Notes under the pieces: model-generated
The model's input: only the letters and a program-made list of their open reading frames with translations
Database searches by the model: none
Told to the model about the DNA's origin: nothing
Translations under genes and position numbers: made by a program
Assembly: GCF_009724245.1 (NCBI RefSeq)
Contig: NZ_WNNK01000001.1
Span: forward strand, 124,001-188,000
DNA: 64,000 nucleotides
Source: Pseudomonas spelaei
Lineage (GTDB): Bacteria > Pseudomonadota > Gammaproteobacteria > Pseudomonadales > Pseudomonadaceae
Direction of reading: 5' to 3'
In this document: in pieces, positions 30,022-39,717 of the stretch
Layout: each line of letters begins with the position of its first letter
Position numbering within the stretch: position 1 is the stretch's first letter

Positions 30022-31064
30022 GGGTGTTCCTCCAGCAGGCGCCAGCGCAGTGTTTCACCGGCGCGCAGCGGGATGACGGTCAGCTCGCCAAATGGCAGGC
30101 TGGCAGGGGCGGTCCAGTCTTCACGGACCAGGGTAATGCGGTCGGTATTCGCCGGCAGGCCGTAGAAACGCGGGCCATTGAGGCTGGCGAAGCCTTCAAG
30201 CTTGTCCAGGGCATTGCGTTGTTCGAACGCTTCGGCGTACAGCTCGATCGCCGCATAGGCGGTGTAGCAGCCGGCACAACCACAGGCCGCTTCCTTGGCG
30301 TGCTGGGCGTGGGGCGCCGAGTCGGTGCCAAGGAAGAACTTCTCGCTGCCGCTGGTGGCGGCATCCAGCAGTGCTACCTGGTGGGTATTGCGCTTGAGGA
30401 TCGGCAAGCAATAGAAGTGCGGCCGAATCCCGCCCACCAGCATGTGGTTGCGGTTGTACAGTAGGTGATGAGCGGTGATGGTCGCGCCGACATTGGCCGA
30501 AGCCTCAGTGACGAACTGCACGGCATCAGCGGTGGTGATGTGTTCGAACACCACCTTGAGGGTCGGGAACAGCTCCACGACGCGACGCATGTGTTCGTCG
30601 ATGAAGATTTTCTCGCGATCAAATACGTCGACATCGCCACGGGTGACTTCGCCGTGGATCAGCAACGGCATGCCGACTTCTGCCATGGCTTCTATAGCCG
30701 GCAGGATCTTGTCGATGCTGGTCACGCCAGAGTCGGAGTTGGTGGTTGCGCCAGCAGGGTACAGTTTCGCGGCGTGGACGAAACCGCTGGCCTTGGCCTC
30801 ACGAATTTCTTCGGGCTGGGTACGGTCGGTCAGGTAAAGCACCATCAACGGTTCGAAGCGGCTGCCGGCCGGTCGTGCAGCAAGAATGCGCTGGCGATAG
30901 GCGTCGGCTTCCACGGCATTACGCACCGGAGGTACCAGGTTAGGCATGATGATGGCGCGGCCAAACGTGCGCGCTACATCGGCCACGGTTTGGGGTAACG
31001 CAGCACCATCGCGAAGATGAATATGCCAGTCGTCGGGACGCAGCAGGGTCAGGCGGTCGGACAT
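30018..31064 (-). CDS. pyrC: Dihydroorotase (PyrC, class II)
   Basis: A 348-residue zinc amidohydrolase of pyrimidine synthesis, the same length as E. coli Pyr[11 protein letters not shown] holds the metal-binding histidines, [16 protein letters not shown] the carbamylated lysine, and [15 protein letters not shown] the catalytic aspartate. I chose the ATG at 31064 ([14 protein letters not shown]). Confidence 0.95.
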   Translation of the reverse strand: MSDRLTLLRPDDWHIHLRDGAALPQTVADVARTFGRAIIMPNLVPPVRNAVEADAYRQRILAARPAGSRFEPLMVLYLTDRTQPEEIREAKASGFVHAAKLYPAGATTNSDSGVTSIDKILPAIEAMAEVGMPLLIHGEVTRGDVDVFDREKIFIDEHMRRVVELFPTLKVVFEHITTADAVQFVTEASANVGATITAHHLLYNRNHMLVGGIRPHFYCLPILKRNTHQVALLDAATSGSEKFFLGTDSAPHAQHAKEAACGCAGCYTAYAAIELYAEAFEQRNALDKLEGFASLNGPRFYGLPANTDRITLVREDWTAPASLPFGELTVIPLRAGETLRWRLLEEHP

Positions 31065-31220
31065 TGGGGATTCCAGGCGGGTCAATCTGGTGGGAATGCT
31101 ACCGGAAAAGACTCTTGCAGGCACTCGCTATCAAGTTTTGCGGGAGGCGACCGATATCCCTGGGTATGCCTTAACGACGTATGACGCCTTGATGTGTTGT
31201 AGAAACCAGTGGAGCCTCCC

Positions 31221-32129
31221 GTGCGCCAGCATTATCTAGCCCTGCTCAGTGTGTTCGCCAGCCTGCCCGCGATGGCCCTCACGTTCCAGACACGACTGGA
31301 GAATATTGAGTGGAAGGTGGAGGGTGATAAGTTCGAGTGCCGTTTGAGTCAACCGATCACCGATTTTGGTTCGGGCGAGTTCGTGCGCCGTGCCGGTGAG
31401 CTGGCGACATTTCGCCTGAAAGCCTACAGCGGCTCGCTGGGCGCCGGTTCTGCGACGCTGTTGGCCGCGGCCGCGCCGTGGCAGCCGGGGCGTGGTGACA
31501 TCAATCTGGGGGCGGTGCGCGTTGGCAGTGGCGATGTGCTGTTCAACAGTTCCCAGGCCCAGGCCGGGCGTTTGTTCACCGGCCTGCTCGAGGGGCGTAG
31601 CCCAACGGTGCGCCACTACGCCCGTGACGGCGGTTACTCCGAGATACGCCTGCTGCCGGTGAAGTTCAACAAGGCCTACAGCGACTATCAACTGTGTACC
31701 GCGAAGCTTCTGCCGATGAATTTCGAGCAGGTCAAACAAGCGGAAGTAGGCTTTCCTGGCGGCGGAATCGAACTGGATGCCGCAGCCAAGAAGAAGCTGT
31801 CGGTCATGCTGGAATTCATCAAAGCCGACCCGACAGTCAACCATATCGAGTTGGACGGTCACTCGGACAACAGCGGTAATCGGCTGACCAACCGCGACTT
31901 GTCTCGTCGTCGCGGCCTGGCAGTGATGGACTATCTGAAGGCTAATGGCATTCCGGAATCCCAGATTACCTTACGTTTTCATGGCGAACGCTACCCACTG
32001 GTGCCTAATACCAATCCAGCTAACCGGGCCAAGAACCGGCGGGTCAATATTCATCTGGAACGGGTGGCAACCCCTGAGAAACCGGCACCCCAGGCCACTG
32101 CTCCGGGCAATGCCGCAACCACGTCGTAA
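31221..32129 (+). CDS. motY: Flagellar T-ring protein MotY-like, OmpA/MotB C-terminal domain
   Basis: A 302-residue exported protein: signal peptide MRQHYLALLSVFASLPAMA, an N-terminal beta domain, and a C-terminal OmpA-like peptidoglycan-binding domain (LDGHSDNSGNRLTNRDLSRRRG; ANRAKNRRVNIHL). By sequence layout and by position between pyrC and argG it matches PA3526, the MotY that anchors flagellar stators. The GTG at 31221 is chosen because GGAG lies 6 nt upstream and the signal peptide starts there. Confidence 0.88.
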   Translation: MRQHYLALLSVFASLPAMALTFQTRLENIEWKVEGDKFECRLSQPITDFGSGEFVRRAGELATFRLKAYSGSLGAGSATLLAAAAPWQPGRGDINLGAVRVGSGDVLFNSSQAQAGRLFTGLLEGRSPTVRHYARDGGYSEIRLLPVKFNKAYSDYQLCTAKLLPMNFEQVKQAEVGFPGGGIELDAAAKKKLSVMLEFIKADPTVNHIELDGHSDNSGNRLTNRDLSRRRGLAVMDYLKANGIPESQITLRFHGERYPLVPNTNPANRAKNRRVNIHLERVATPEKPAPQATAPGNAATTS

Positions 32130-32258
32130 GGTGCGGCAATTCGTCGCCCACTCGACATAATCTGTCGCTTTATCTTCATTTGCTGTCGCGCCTCTGTAAT
32201 TTCACGGTTTTGGTCGGTAGAATCGACGCCTTTCCGTACAACCCCGTGGAGTGATGGC

Positions 32259-33476
32259 ATGGCCGACGTAAACAAGGTCGTTCTCGCGTATTCCGGCGGC
32301 CTGGACACTTCGGTGATCCTCAAGTGGCTGCAGGATACTTATAACTGTGAAGTGGTGACCTTCACCGCTGACCTGGGTCAGGGCGAAGAGGTCGAACCTG
32401 CACGTGCCAAGGCGCAAGCCATGGGCGTGAAAGAGATCTACATTGACGACCTGCGCGAAGAGTTCGTCCGCGATTTCGTTTTCCCGATGTTTCGCGCCAA
32501 CACTGTCTACGAAGGCGAGTACCTGCTGGGTACCTCCATCGCACGTCCGCTGATCGCCAAGCGCTTGATCGAAATCGCCAACGAAACCGGCGCTGACGCC
32601 ATTTCCCATGGCGCCACCGGCAAAGGCAACGATCAGGTCCGCTTTGAACTGGGCGCGTACGCCTTGAAGCCGGGCGTGAAAGTGATTGCTCCTTGGCGTG
32701 AGTGGGACTTGCTGTCCCGTGAAAAGCTGATGGACTACGCTGAAAAGCACAATATCCCGATCGAGCGCCACGGCAAGAAGAAGTCCCCGTACTCGATGGA
32801 CGCCAACCTGCTGCACATCTCCTATGAAGGCGGCGTGCTGGAAGACACTTGGACCGAGCACGAAGAAGACATGTGGAAATGGACCGTCTCCCCGGAGAAC
32901 GCTCCTGACAAGGCCCAGTACCTGGAACTGACCTACCGCAATGGCGACATCGTAGCGCTGGACGGCGTCGAAATGACCCCGGCCACCGTATTGGCGACCT
33001 TGAACCGTATCGGTGGCGAGCACGGTATCGGCCGTCTGGACATCGTCGAGAACCGCTACGTGGGCATGAAGTCCCGTGGCTGCTACGAAACCCCGGGTGG
33101 CACCATCATGCTGCGCGCTCACCGTGCCATTGAGTCCATCACCCTGGACCGTGAAGTGGCTCACCTCAAAGACGAGTTGATGCCCAAGTACGCCAGCCTG
33201 ATCTACACCGGCTACTGGTGGAGCCCTGAGCGCCTGATGCTGCAACAGATGATCGATGCGTCCCAGGTTCACGTGAACGGCGTGGTGCGCTTGAAGCTCT
33301 ATAAAGGCAACGTGATTGTCACCGGGCGCAAGTCCGATGAGTCGCTGTTCGATGCCAATATCGCCACCTTTGAAGAAGATGGCGGCGCCTACAATCAAGC
33401 GGATGCTGCCGGTTTCATCAAACTCAACGCATTGCGTATGCGTATTGCGGCCAACAAAGGTCGCAAGTTGTTCTGA
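32259..33476 (+). CDS. argG: Argininosuccinate synthase
   Basis: A 405-residue enzyme joining citrulline and aspartate with ATP. The N-terminal P-loop-like [11 protein letters not shown] and the motif [13 protein letters not shown] are characteristic. Single gene followed by a strong terminator. Confidence 0.97.
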   Translation: MADVNKVVLAYSGGLDTSVILKWLQDTYNCEVVTFTADLGQGEEVEPARAKAQAMGVKEIYIDDLREEFVRDFVFPMFRANTVYEGEYLLGTSIARPLIAKRLIEIANETGADAISHGATGKGNDQVRFELGAYALKPGVKVIAPWREWDLLSREKLMDYAEKHNIPIERHGKKKSPYSMDANLLHISYEGGVLEDTWTEHEEDMWKWTVSPENAPDKAQYLELTYRNGDIVALDGVEMTPATVLATLNRIGGEHGIGRLDIVENRYVGMKSRGCYETPGGTIMLRAHRAIESITLDREVAHLKDELMPKYASLIYTGYWWSPERLMLQQMIDASQVHVNGVVRLKLYKGNVIVTGRKSDESLFDANIATFEEDGGAYNQADAAGFIKLNALRMRIAANKGRKLF

Positions 33477-33494
33477 GTGATTTAAGCTGCGATG

Positions 33495-33528
33495 AAAAAA
33501 TGCCCCTTGCTTAAGGGGCATTTTTTTT
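33495..33528 (+). terminator. Terminator of argG
   Basis: Stem AATGCCCCTT/AAGGGGCATT followed by eight T residues, 18 bp after the argG stop. Confidence 0.93.
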
Positions 33529-33530
33529 GA

Positions 33531-34111
33531 GCTCTGTTTATGCTTTAAACATATGGCGGCGTTGTGTCGCTCGATAAGTTTAATATTCGTTTAGTTTGTC
33601 GCGGAATGATATGTCGGTCAGCCCAAGAGGGTGATCTTAGTCATTACGACATCTCATGATGTAGTTTTCATTCAGAGTGTGGGGAATTTTATTACGGAAA
33701 ATTCACTCAATTAGTAGCCGCCAAGGTAGTGTTTGTTGAATGTTCTGTCAGAAAATTACTATGTAATGAAATATGCTGGTTGGAACTTTTTAGCGTGTGA
33801 GTTTGTTGCGTGTGCGTCGGAGTGTTGCTGGTAAACAAGGGGCATTTCCTGAAGTCGGTGTGCGGGACGTTTACCTTTGGCCATTGCTCTGAGGACTTTT
33901 CACTCAAGATATGTTCATCCTCGGAAACTTCTGAAAGTTCAAACAAAACTCGATACATCTGTTGTGGCGTCTTTTTGTAGGTCAAATCCTATCTCTTTGT
34001 GGGGGGTGTCTCTGCTTACTGTTGCTTGGGGGGGAGTGCTATGCCAAGGAGGAAACGACTAGGCTATTGTGCTTGCTCTAAATAATTCGAACAGCGAAAT
34101 TGGACTTGCCC
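33531..34111. other. Long AT-rich intergenic region ahead of a LuxR-type regulator
   Basis: About 580 bp with lower GC than the flanks and no convincing gene. Candidate frames (61 aa at 33877-34062 plus, 92 aa at 33707-33985 minus) have no recognisable similarity and odd composition. A strong AAGGAGG lies at 34048-34054 but is not followed by a credible start. It could be a long 5-prime leader for the regulator, or decayed sequence. Confidence 0.45.
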
Positions 34112-34744
34112 ATGAATAAAGTGCTGATCGTGGATGATCATCCCGTCATTCGTCTTGCTGTGCGTATGCTAATGGAGCGTCATGGTTATGAGGTCGTTGC
34201 CGAGACTGATAACGGTGTCGATGCGTTGCAACTTGCACGGGAGCATATGCCGGATATTGTCATACTGGATATTGGAATACCCAAACTCGACGGTCTGGAA
34301 GTTATATGTCGACTGTCGTCTACCAAACAGGCACACCCCTTCAAGGTGCTGGTGCTGACGTCCCAGGCTCCCGGTCATTTTTCCATGCGGTGCATGCAGG
34401 CAGGGGCTGCTGGCTATGTGTGCAAGCAGCAGGACCTGACGGAGCTGTTGAGCGCTATAAAAGCGGTGCTTTGCGGCTACAGCTACTTCCCTAACCAGGC
34501 ACTGAACTCGGTGCGCTCCACCTTGGGGAACGCCAGTGAAGCCGATATGGTCGAGCGTCTTTCAGGTCGAGAGATGATGGTGCTGCAACAGCTGGCCCGA
34601 GGGAAGACCAACAAGGAGATCGCCGATGGCATGTTCCTGAGCAACAAAACCGTGAGCACCTACAAGACGCGCCTGCTGCTCAAGCTCAATGCGCGTTCCC
34701 TGGTAGACCTGATCGAACTGGCTCAACGCAACGGCTTGGTATAG
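34112..34744 (+). CDS. LuxR/NarL-family response regulator without adjacent kinase
   Basis: A 210-residue regulator: receiver domain with Asp53 (DIVILDIGIPKLDG) and a C-terminal LuxR helix-turn-helix (LSGREMMVLQQLARGKTNKEIADGMFLSNKTVSTYKTRLL). The ATG at 34112 gives a start at MNKVLIVDDHP. The overall type is BvgA/EvgA-like. No sensor kinase is adjacent, so its phosphodonor is encoded elsewhere. Confidence 0.88.
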   Translation: MNKVLIVDDHPVIRLAVRMLMERHGYEVVAETDNGVDALQLAREHMPDIVILDIGIPKLDGLEVICRLSSTKQAHPFKVLVLTSQAPGHFSMRCMQAGAAGYVCKQQDLTELLSAIKAVLCGYSYFPNQALNSVRSTLGNASEADMVERLSGREMMVLQQLARGKTNKEIADGMFLSNKTVSTYKTRLLLKLNARSLVDLIELAQRNGLV

Positions 34745-34775
34745 GGAAGGCCGCCCGTTCAGGACGTATACACAG

Positions 34776-34799
34776 AAAAGCCTCCGTAAGGGAGGCTTC
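34776..34799. terminator. Terminator between the regulator and the PA3496-like gene
   Basis: Stem AAGCCTCC/GGAGGCTT with a 5-nt loop. It serves convergent genes; the minus-strand side has the better T-run. Confidence 0.7.
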
Positions 34800-34823
34800 T
34801 GATCACTACCAGTGTCGGTTTGA

Positions 34824-35009
34824 TTAGAGATCGAAATCGTAATCGGCCAACTGTTTTTGCAAGCGTCGCTCTTCCAGAAGATTGTCGATGGTGCGGCGTT
34901 TGCTCAAATTGGTCTTGGCCACCTCTGCAGGTGCCTCCGCGGCATCATCATCGGACTCAGCGCCAACAAGCTCGTCTTCTACATCCAATTGTTCTTTGCC
35001 AGTGCTCAT
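34824..35009 (-). CDS. PA3496-family small protein
   Basis: A 61-residue highly charged protein with an acidic N-terminal half and a basic helical C-terminus (SKRRTIDNLLEERRLQKQLADYDFDL). It resembles the short PA3496 family labelled as putative envelope integrity proteins; it lies next to nth as in PAO1. No membrane segment or signal is visible. The function is unknown. Confidence 0.7.
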   Translation of the reverse strand: MSTGKEQLDVEDELVGAESDDDAAEAPAEVAKTNLSKRRTIDNLLEERRLQKQLADYDFDL

Positions 35010-35116
35010 AAGGTTAACTCCAGGCTAAGACTGCCGTTGGCGCTCCTTATAACGATTATCGTGTTGCGGGTAAAAAAGATTTTTTCAATCGACTGATCAA
35101 AAAAAGCAATGGTTGC

Positions 35117-35755
35117 TCAATCGTCGCAAGTCTTGTCCTTGTATTCACACAGGTCTTCGATACGGCAACTGCCGCAGCGGGGCTTGCGGGCCTGGCAGAC
35201 ATAGCGTCCGTGAAGGATCAGCCAATGATGTGAATCAAGCAGATAGGGCTTGGGCACAAACTTCATCAGTTGTTTTTCAACCTCCACCACATTTTTCCCG
35301 CGAGCAATGCCGGTTCGGTTGCTGACCCGGAAAATGTGCGTGTCCACGGCCATGGTCAACTGACGGAACGCGGTATTGAGTACAACGTTGGCGGTTTTTC
35401 GACCGACACCTGGAAGCGCTTCGAGCTCTTCTCGTGTTTGCGGAACCTCGCCAGCATGACGCTCCACCAGCAACCGACAGGTCTCAATGACGTTTTTTGC
35501 CTTGCTGTTGTACAAGCCAATGGTCTTGATGTACTCGGACAACCCTTCAACCCCGAGGGCGTGAATGGCCGCTGGCGTGTTGGCGACCGGATACAGCTTG
35601 GCGGTAGCTTTGTTGACGCCGACGTCTGTTGACTGGGCCGAGAGAATCACGGCGATCAGCAACTCGAACGACGAGGAGTAGGCCAGTTCGGTTTTCGGTT
35701 CCGGATTGTCTTCGTGAAGCCGACGGAAAATTTCCAGGCGTTTTGCGGCATTCAT
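35117..35755 (-). CDS. nth: Endonuclease III
   Basis: A 212-residue bifunctional DNA glycosylase/AP lyase removing oxidised pyrimidines. The helix-hairpin-helix LPGVGRKTANVV carries the catalytic lysine, VDTHIFRV the catalytic aspartate, and the C-terminal CQARKPRCGSCRIEDLC gives the C-x6-C-x2-C-x5-C iron-sulfur cluster. It lies 25 bp after rnfE in the same transcription unit. The start at 35755 matches the family. Confidence 0.95.
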   Translation of the reverse strand: MNAAKRLEIFRRLHEDNPEPKTELAYSSSFELLIAVILSAQSTDVGVNKATAKLYPVANTPAAIHALGVEGLSEYIKTIGLYNSKAKNVIETCRLLVERHAGEVPQTREELEALPGVGRKTANVVLNTAFRQLTMAVDTHIFRVSNRTGIARGKNVVEVEKQLMKFVPKPYLLDSHHWLILHGRYVCQARKPRCGSCRIEDLCEYKDKTCDD

Positions 35756-35780
35756 GGGGCGAGCGGTTCCTTGCAGACAG

Positions 35781-36287
35781 TCAGTGTGGTTTTGAAAAGT
35801 GCACCCAGGCTTGTCGGCCGGCGAGCAGTAACCCAAGCAGGATAAACCCGCCTGGCGCGAGTGCGGCGATGGTGCCGCTACCGAGCAATCCGCGCACTGA
35901 GCCAAGCGTAATCAGCAGTAGGCCAAACAGGCCGAACAGTTGCAATCGCGTTTTGCCCTGGCCTGCGTCGAATCCGCCTGAATATTCCAGCAGCACGCAT
36001 TGGACACTGATCAGTGCGAGGTAAATACCCAGTTGTTGATACAGAGGCAGTGCAAAGGCCTGCAAGATCAGTTGTACGCAACTGACCAGCGTGGCGGCGA
36101 GGAGCAGGCTGGCGATCAGCCGCATACGCTCACCCAGAAGGTTTCGCACGCAGCCCATACCCACGCCATACAGCGTCACGATTAACACCGAAAGCGCCCA
36201 GAAGCTCAGTGCCTTGGGCAGCGTGTCACTGACGCCAATCAGTGGTGCAAGCATCAATGAGCCAGTGAGACCAGGCGATTTAGTCAT
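35781..36287 (-). CDS. rnfE: RnfE-like membrane subunit, short and missing one cluster cysteine
   Basis: A 168-residue polytopic membrane protein of the Rnf/Nqr family, clearly shorter than E. coli RsxE (about 231 residues). The segment MLAPLIGVS aligns with the LGLCPLLAV segment, so the first [2Fe-2S]-ligating cysteine is Ala14; the second is retained as Cys97 in LISVQC. The ATG at 36287 overlaps the rnfG stop by 8 bp. It would sit with RnfA in the inner membrane. Identity is based on position and pattern. Confidence 0.75.
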   Translation of the reverse strand: MTKSPGLTGSLMLAPLIGVSDTLPKALSFWALSVLIVTLYGVGMGCVRNLLGERMRLIASLLLAATLVSCVQLILQAFALPLYQQLGIYLALISVQCVLLEYSGGFDAGQGKTRLQLFGLFGLLLITLGSVRGLLGSGTIAALAPGGFILLGLLLAGRQAWVHFSKPH

Positions 36288-36891
36288 GGGCAGGTTGCTC
36301 CAACATCGACTGCCGGTGCTCATCAAAATAGCGCAAGGCGTCATGCACCGCGTTGATTACCGCCCTGGAGGTAATGGTAGCGCCCGCCATTTGATCGAAT
36401 TGCCCGTGGTCCTTTTTCAATGCCCAGCCTGAATCCGCTGGATCGTTGCGGGACCGAGCCTTGAAGGCTGCCAGCCAAGGGTTATTGTCCTCGGCGATGT
36501 GCCCACCCAGGCTCGGGGTTTCTGACTGCTTCAGGGTTTTTACCCCCAGCAATTTTCCATGGATGGAAATGGCAATCAGCAACTCGATGGGGCCGCTGTA
36601 GCCACTGACCTGCGAGCGCAGCAGAACTGCATTGGGCTGGCTCGACAGGGTCGCGAGATAACCGCCCAGCAATTGACTGTTTGCCAATACCTGCGGGTTT
36701 ATCACCAGCGGATGTTCCAGTGGATGGTTGTCGTAACTGCCACCGGGAAGGATGTCCAGCAGGGCACGGCGCTGTTGGTCTTGTCGTTCCTGGGTGACGC
36801 GGCTGGCGGTCAGTTGTTGGACGGCGATGGTCAGGCCAATCCCGGCGGCGGCGATCAGCAACACCATCAGCAGGCTTCGGGTGCCTTTCAT
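36280..36891 (-). CDS. rnfG: RnfG-like FMN-binding subunit
   Basis: A 203-residue protein with one N-terminal membrane helix (SLLMVLLIAAAGIGLTIAV) and a periplasmic FMN-binding domain. The flavinylation motif is retained as MAGATITSRAV, in which the threonine would carry FMN covalently. The start overlaps the rnfD stop by 4 bp. Its retention suggests that flavin electron transfer is still used. Confidence 0.85.
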   Translation of the reverse strand: MKGTRSLLMVLLIAAAGIGLTIAVQQLTASRVTQERQDQQRRALLDILPGGSYDNHPLEHPLVINPQVLANSQLLGGYLATLSSQPNAVLLRSQVSGYSGPIELLIAISIHGKLLGVKTLKQSETPSLGGHIAEDNNPWLAAFKARSRNDPADSGWALKKDHGQFDQMAGATITSRAVINAVHDALRYFDEHRQSMLEQPAHD

Positions 36892-37859
36892 GAGGTCACC
36901 GCAGGCTGTTTTGGCGCCGCCAGGCGTTCCAGTGCAGGCACCGCCAGGTTCATCAGCAATACTGCAAACGCTACCCCGTCGGGGTAACCGCCCCACGTAC
37001 GGATCAGGTAAGTCAGCAAGCCCGCCCCAGCGCCAAACATCAGACGCGCCCGTGGGCTTTTAGGGCCGGACACTGGTTCAGTAACAATAAAAAATGCCCC
37101 GAGCATGCTGGCGCCGGTGAGCAGATGGAACAGTGGCGAGCCATGGGAGTCCGACCCCGAGCCGTTCCAGCACAACCAGCTGATGATGAACAAACTGCCG
37201 AGCATGCCCACCGGTGCATGCCAACTGAACACCCGTTGCTGCAACAGAAACAGGCCTCCGGCGAGAAACGCTAGGTTGACCCATTCACTGCCTCTGCCTG
37301 CGACGTAACCGAAACTTGGATTCCCGGCAAACAGTTCGTCGATCGTCAGGCTCTTATTGATACGCAACGTATCCAGGGCAGTGGCCTGCACCCAGGCGTC
37401 CGGAGCGTTACCGTGCAGGCCGAAAACCTGTTGCAGGCCCGCCAGCAGGTCCATGCCGTGGGATGCGGGCCAGTGAGTCATGGGTTGTGGGAAGGCCACC
37501 AGCATCAATGCATAACCGAGCATGGCCGGGTTGAACGGGTTCTGGTTGCCGCCATACAGGTGTTTGCCCAACAGCAATGCGCTGGCCACTGCCGCCACAC
37601 ACAACCACCAGGGGCAATAAGGTGGCAGCGCCAGCGCCAGCAGCGTCGCGCTGACCAAGCCGCTGAGGTCGTTGGCAGAGCGTTGGCGCAACCGCTGCAC
37701 ACCTGCTTCCAGCACCAGTGCGCAAGTGCCGGCCAACAGCAGGTTGATCAACACACCCCAGCCGTACAGCCAGAACATGGCCAATAAGCCTGGCACTGTC
37801 GCCAGCAGCACACGTTTCATCGCCTGCTGCTGGCGCTCGACGGTTTCACCCGCTGACAT
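36888..37859 (-). CDS. rnfD: RnfD-like membrane flavoprotein subunit
   Basis: A 323-residue protein of the RnfD/NqrB family with about nine membrane segments and the conserved [18 protein letters not shown] and ATAL motif (in QATALDTLR), where the threonine would bind FMN, plus the C-terminal [19 protein letters not shown]. The start at 37859 overlaps rnfB by 14 bp; an internal Met at 37820 is an alternative. In most Rnf operons rnfC precedes rnfD; here rnfB does. Confidence 0.88.
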   Translation of the reverse strand: MSAGETVERQQQAMKRVLLATVPGLLAMFWLYGWGVLINLLLAGTCALVLEAGVQRLRQRSANDLSGLVSATLLALALPPYCPWWLCVAAVASALLLGKHLYGGNQNPFNPAMLGYALMLVAFPQPMTHWPASHGMDLLAGLQQVFGLHGNAPDAWVQATALDTLRINKSLTIDELFAGNPSFGYVAGRGSEWVNLAFLAGGLFLLQQRVFSWHAPVGMLGSLFIISWLCWNGSGSDSHGSPLFHLLTGASMLGAFFIVTEPVSGPKSPRARLMFGAGAGLLTYLIRTWGGYPDGVAFAVLLMNLAVPALERLAAPKQPAVTS

Positions 37860-39042
37860 GGCTATTCACCGAGCACAGGGCATCGTCGAGACGGCGCTGG
37901 GCATCGGCCAACTCGGTCTCGCTGGCGCCAGGTTGACGTTGAAGTTTGCTCAAGTCGGCACGGGCATAGGCCAGGGTGGTTTTCAGTTGGCGTAGTTGAC
38001 TATCGATTGGCCGCTTTTCCACCCGTTGCAAGACGGGGCGGGGCTGGTTGGACGCGGCTTCAGCGTCATGCAAGGCTTGTTCGGCTGCGGCCAGTGCTGC
38101 ACTTAATGCCGCCAGTTGTTGCGGGTCGGCGTTTTGGTTTTGGGCTTTTTGCAATTCGGCACGACGCATCGCCAGTTGTATTTTTGCCCGTTTCAGCTCT
38201 GGATCCTTGTTTGGAGCTGGCGGCGGTGTGCTGTTTACGTCAAGCGCCGCGAGTGCTTGTTCAGCGGCTTCGAATTGCCGCTGCAGGATGACCAACTGCG
38301 ACTGCTGTTCAAAGGTAGGTGGATGGCCGAACGCTTGCAGGGATTTGTGTAGCTGGGCACGGCTCATGGCCAGGTTTATTTTGGCCTTCTTCACAGCAAC
38401 GTCCATGTCAGCGGCTTTTTGCGCGCGAACCCGCTCAATGGCGGCCTGGACCGGGTCGACTGTCACCGCCTCAACAACCGCTGGGCGTTTGACGCGGGAC
38501 AGGCGTTCGGCGAGCTTCTGTTCTTCCTCCCGTTGCAGCCGCGCGTTGCGCTGTTCAAAGCGCCGCCGGGCACGGTCGCGCTTGATGCTGCGTGCCTGGC
38601 GCTCGTGATCGTTGGACGCAAGGCCACCCACAATCGGCAGCACCTTGGCCAGCGGGTGCATTTCGATGCAGTCAACGGGGCAGGGCGCGACACACAGGTC
38701 ACAACCCGTGCACTCGTCGATAATCACCGTGTGCATCAGCTTGGCCGCACCGACGATCGCGTCCACCGGGCAGGCCTGGATGCATTTGGTGCAGCCAATG
38801 CATTCCGCCTCGCGGATAAAGGCGATCTGCGCCGGGGCGTCTCCCCGGGAAGTGTCCAGGTCCACTATGGGGACGTTCAACAGCTGCGCCAGTCCGGCGA
38901 TGGTTTCCCGCCCGCCCGGAGGGCATTTGTTGATGGCTTCGCCTTGGGCGATGCCTTCGGCGTAAGGCTTGCAGCCAGGATGCCCGCATTTGCCACATTG
39001 GGTCTGTGGCAGCAGCGCGTCGATACGTTGAATCAGGCTCAT
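37846..39042 (-). CDS. rnfB: RnfB-like iron-sulfur protein, no membrane anchor, long C-terminal extension
   Basis: A 398-residue protein, about twice the usual RnfB. It starts directly at the iron-sulfur domain (Cys16, 19, 24, 40) and lacks the roughly 25-residue hydrophobic anchor found at the N-terminus of RnfB. Two [4Fe-4S] ferredoxin motifs follow (Cys81-91 and Cys111-121). From about residue 140 there is a charged, alanine-rich helical tail with repeats such as [16 protein letters not shown] and [16 protein letters not shown], resembling the C-terminal repeats of RnfC. The start overlaps the rnfA stop by 4 bp, so no anchor is encoded upstream. Confidence 0.85.
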   Translation of the reverse strand: MSLIQRIDALLPQTQCGKCGHPGCKPYAEGIAQGEAINKCPPGGRETIAGLAQLLNVPIVDLDTSRGDAPAQIAFIREAECIGCTKCIQACPVDAIVGAAKLMHTVIIDECTGCDLCVAPCPVDCIEMHPLAKVLPIVGGLASNDHERQARSIKRDRARRRFEQRNARLQREEEQKLAERLSRVKRPAVVEAVTVDPVQAAIERVRAQKAADMDVAVKKAKINLAMSRAQLHKSLQAFGHPPTFEQQSQLVILQRQFEAAEQALAALDVNSTPPPAPNKDPELKRAKIQLAMRRAELQKAQNQNADPQQLAALSAALAAAEQALHDAEAASNQPRPVLQRVEKRPIDSQLRQLKTTLAYARADLSKLQRQPGASETELADAQRRLDDALCSVNSHVSG

Positions 39043-39617
39043 GGTTTGATCATTGCGTTGAAACCCAGAAAAGCCACGGCCATCAGCCCGGCGCTGATCA
39101 GCGCTACGGGCAGGCCTCGAAAAGGAAGCGGGATATCGTTATCGGCAATGCGTTGGCGCAGGTCGCTGAACAGGCTCAGCACCAGCCAGAAACCCAGGCC
39201 AGCGCCCAGACTCAGGGCTGCCATGTGTGCCAACCCTTTATCGTCCTGTGTGCCTAGTAACACCCCGGCCAACACCCCGGCGTTACCCAGGAGCAACGGC
39301 CGCAGGCCATCGAATGACAGTTTGGGCAGATGGCGGGACAGCACGCTGAGCAGTGGTTGAATCAACAGGATAGCCACCGGAAGAAACACGAATAACCGCA
39401 GGGGTGTCAGCGCCAGTGGTTGCAACAGATAGTGGTCAAGCAGATAACTCAAGACAGCGCTCAGCACCATCAGCAAGGTGGTGGCAATGCCCAAGGCATG
39501 CACTTGTCTGCGTGGATGAGCGGGGGATGCCAGCACCGGGTCGATAGCCAACGGCATCTGCAACACGAAGTTGCTGATCAGGGCCGTGCTGACGAGGGTG
39601 AGCAGTATATCGGTCAT
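39039..39617 (-). CDS. rnfA: RnfA-like membrane subunit lacking both cluster cysteines
   Basis: A 192-residue protein with six membrane helices, the E. coli RsxA length. It keeps [10 protein letters not shown] and the C-terminal [25 protein letters not shown]. The two cysteines that hold half of the intramembrane [2Fe-2S] cluster are replaced: Asp26 in LAIDPVLAS (LGLCPFMGV in E. coli) and Ala113 in GNAGVL (TNCAVLG). An upstream Met at 39623 is an alternative start. First gene of the rnf-nth operon. Confidence 0.82.
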   Translation of the reverse strand: MTDILLTLVSTALISNFVLQMPLAIDPVLASPAHPRRQVHALGIATTLLMVLSAVLSYLLDHYLLQPLALTPLRLFVFLPVAILLIQPLLSVLSRHLPKLSFDGLRPLLLGNAGVLAGVLLGTQDDKGLAHMAALSLGAGLGFWLVLSLFSDLRQRIADNDIPLPFRGLPVALISAGLMAVAFLGFNAMIKP

Positions 39618-39679
39618 GGGCATGCCGGGTTAAGCAAACAGAATCCGATTATCCGGCAAGCGAGGAGGGGGCACTAGCC

Positions 39680-39711
39680 CTGTAGCGAGCGGGCAGGCCC
39701 GCTCGCTACAG
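39680..39711. repeat. Perfect palindrome after metG
   Basis: Arms CTGTAGCGAGCGGGC and GCCCGCTCGCTACAG with a 2-bp centre, 7 bp past the metG stop; an REP-like element that may act as a transcript end. Confidence 0.75.
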
Positions 39712-39717
39712 GTAGGT

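Noticed and set aside
32202..33521. 439-codon open frame on the minus strand
   Set aside because: Antisense to argG; it covers the whole conserved gene and runs into the argG terminator.
33707..33985. 92-codon minus-strand and 61-codon plus-strand frames in the gap after argG
   Set aside because: Threonine/histidine-rich or arbitrary translations, weak starts and no recognised similarity; treated as non-coding.
34048..34054. AAGGAGG as a ribosome binding site for an upstream start of the LuxR-type regulator
   Set aside because: No start codon in frame with the regulator follows at a suitable distance; the ATG at 34112 gives the normal receiver N-terminus.
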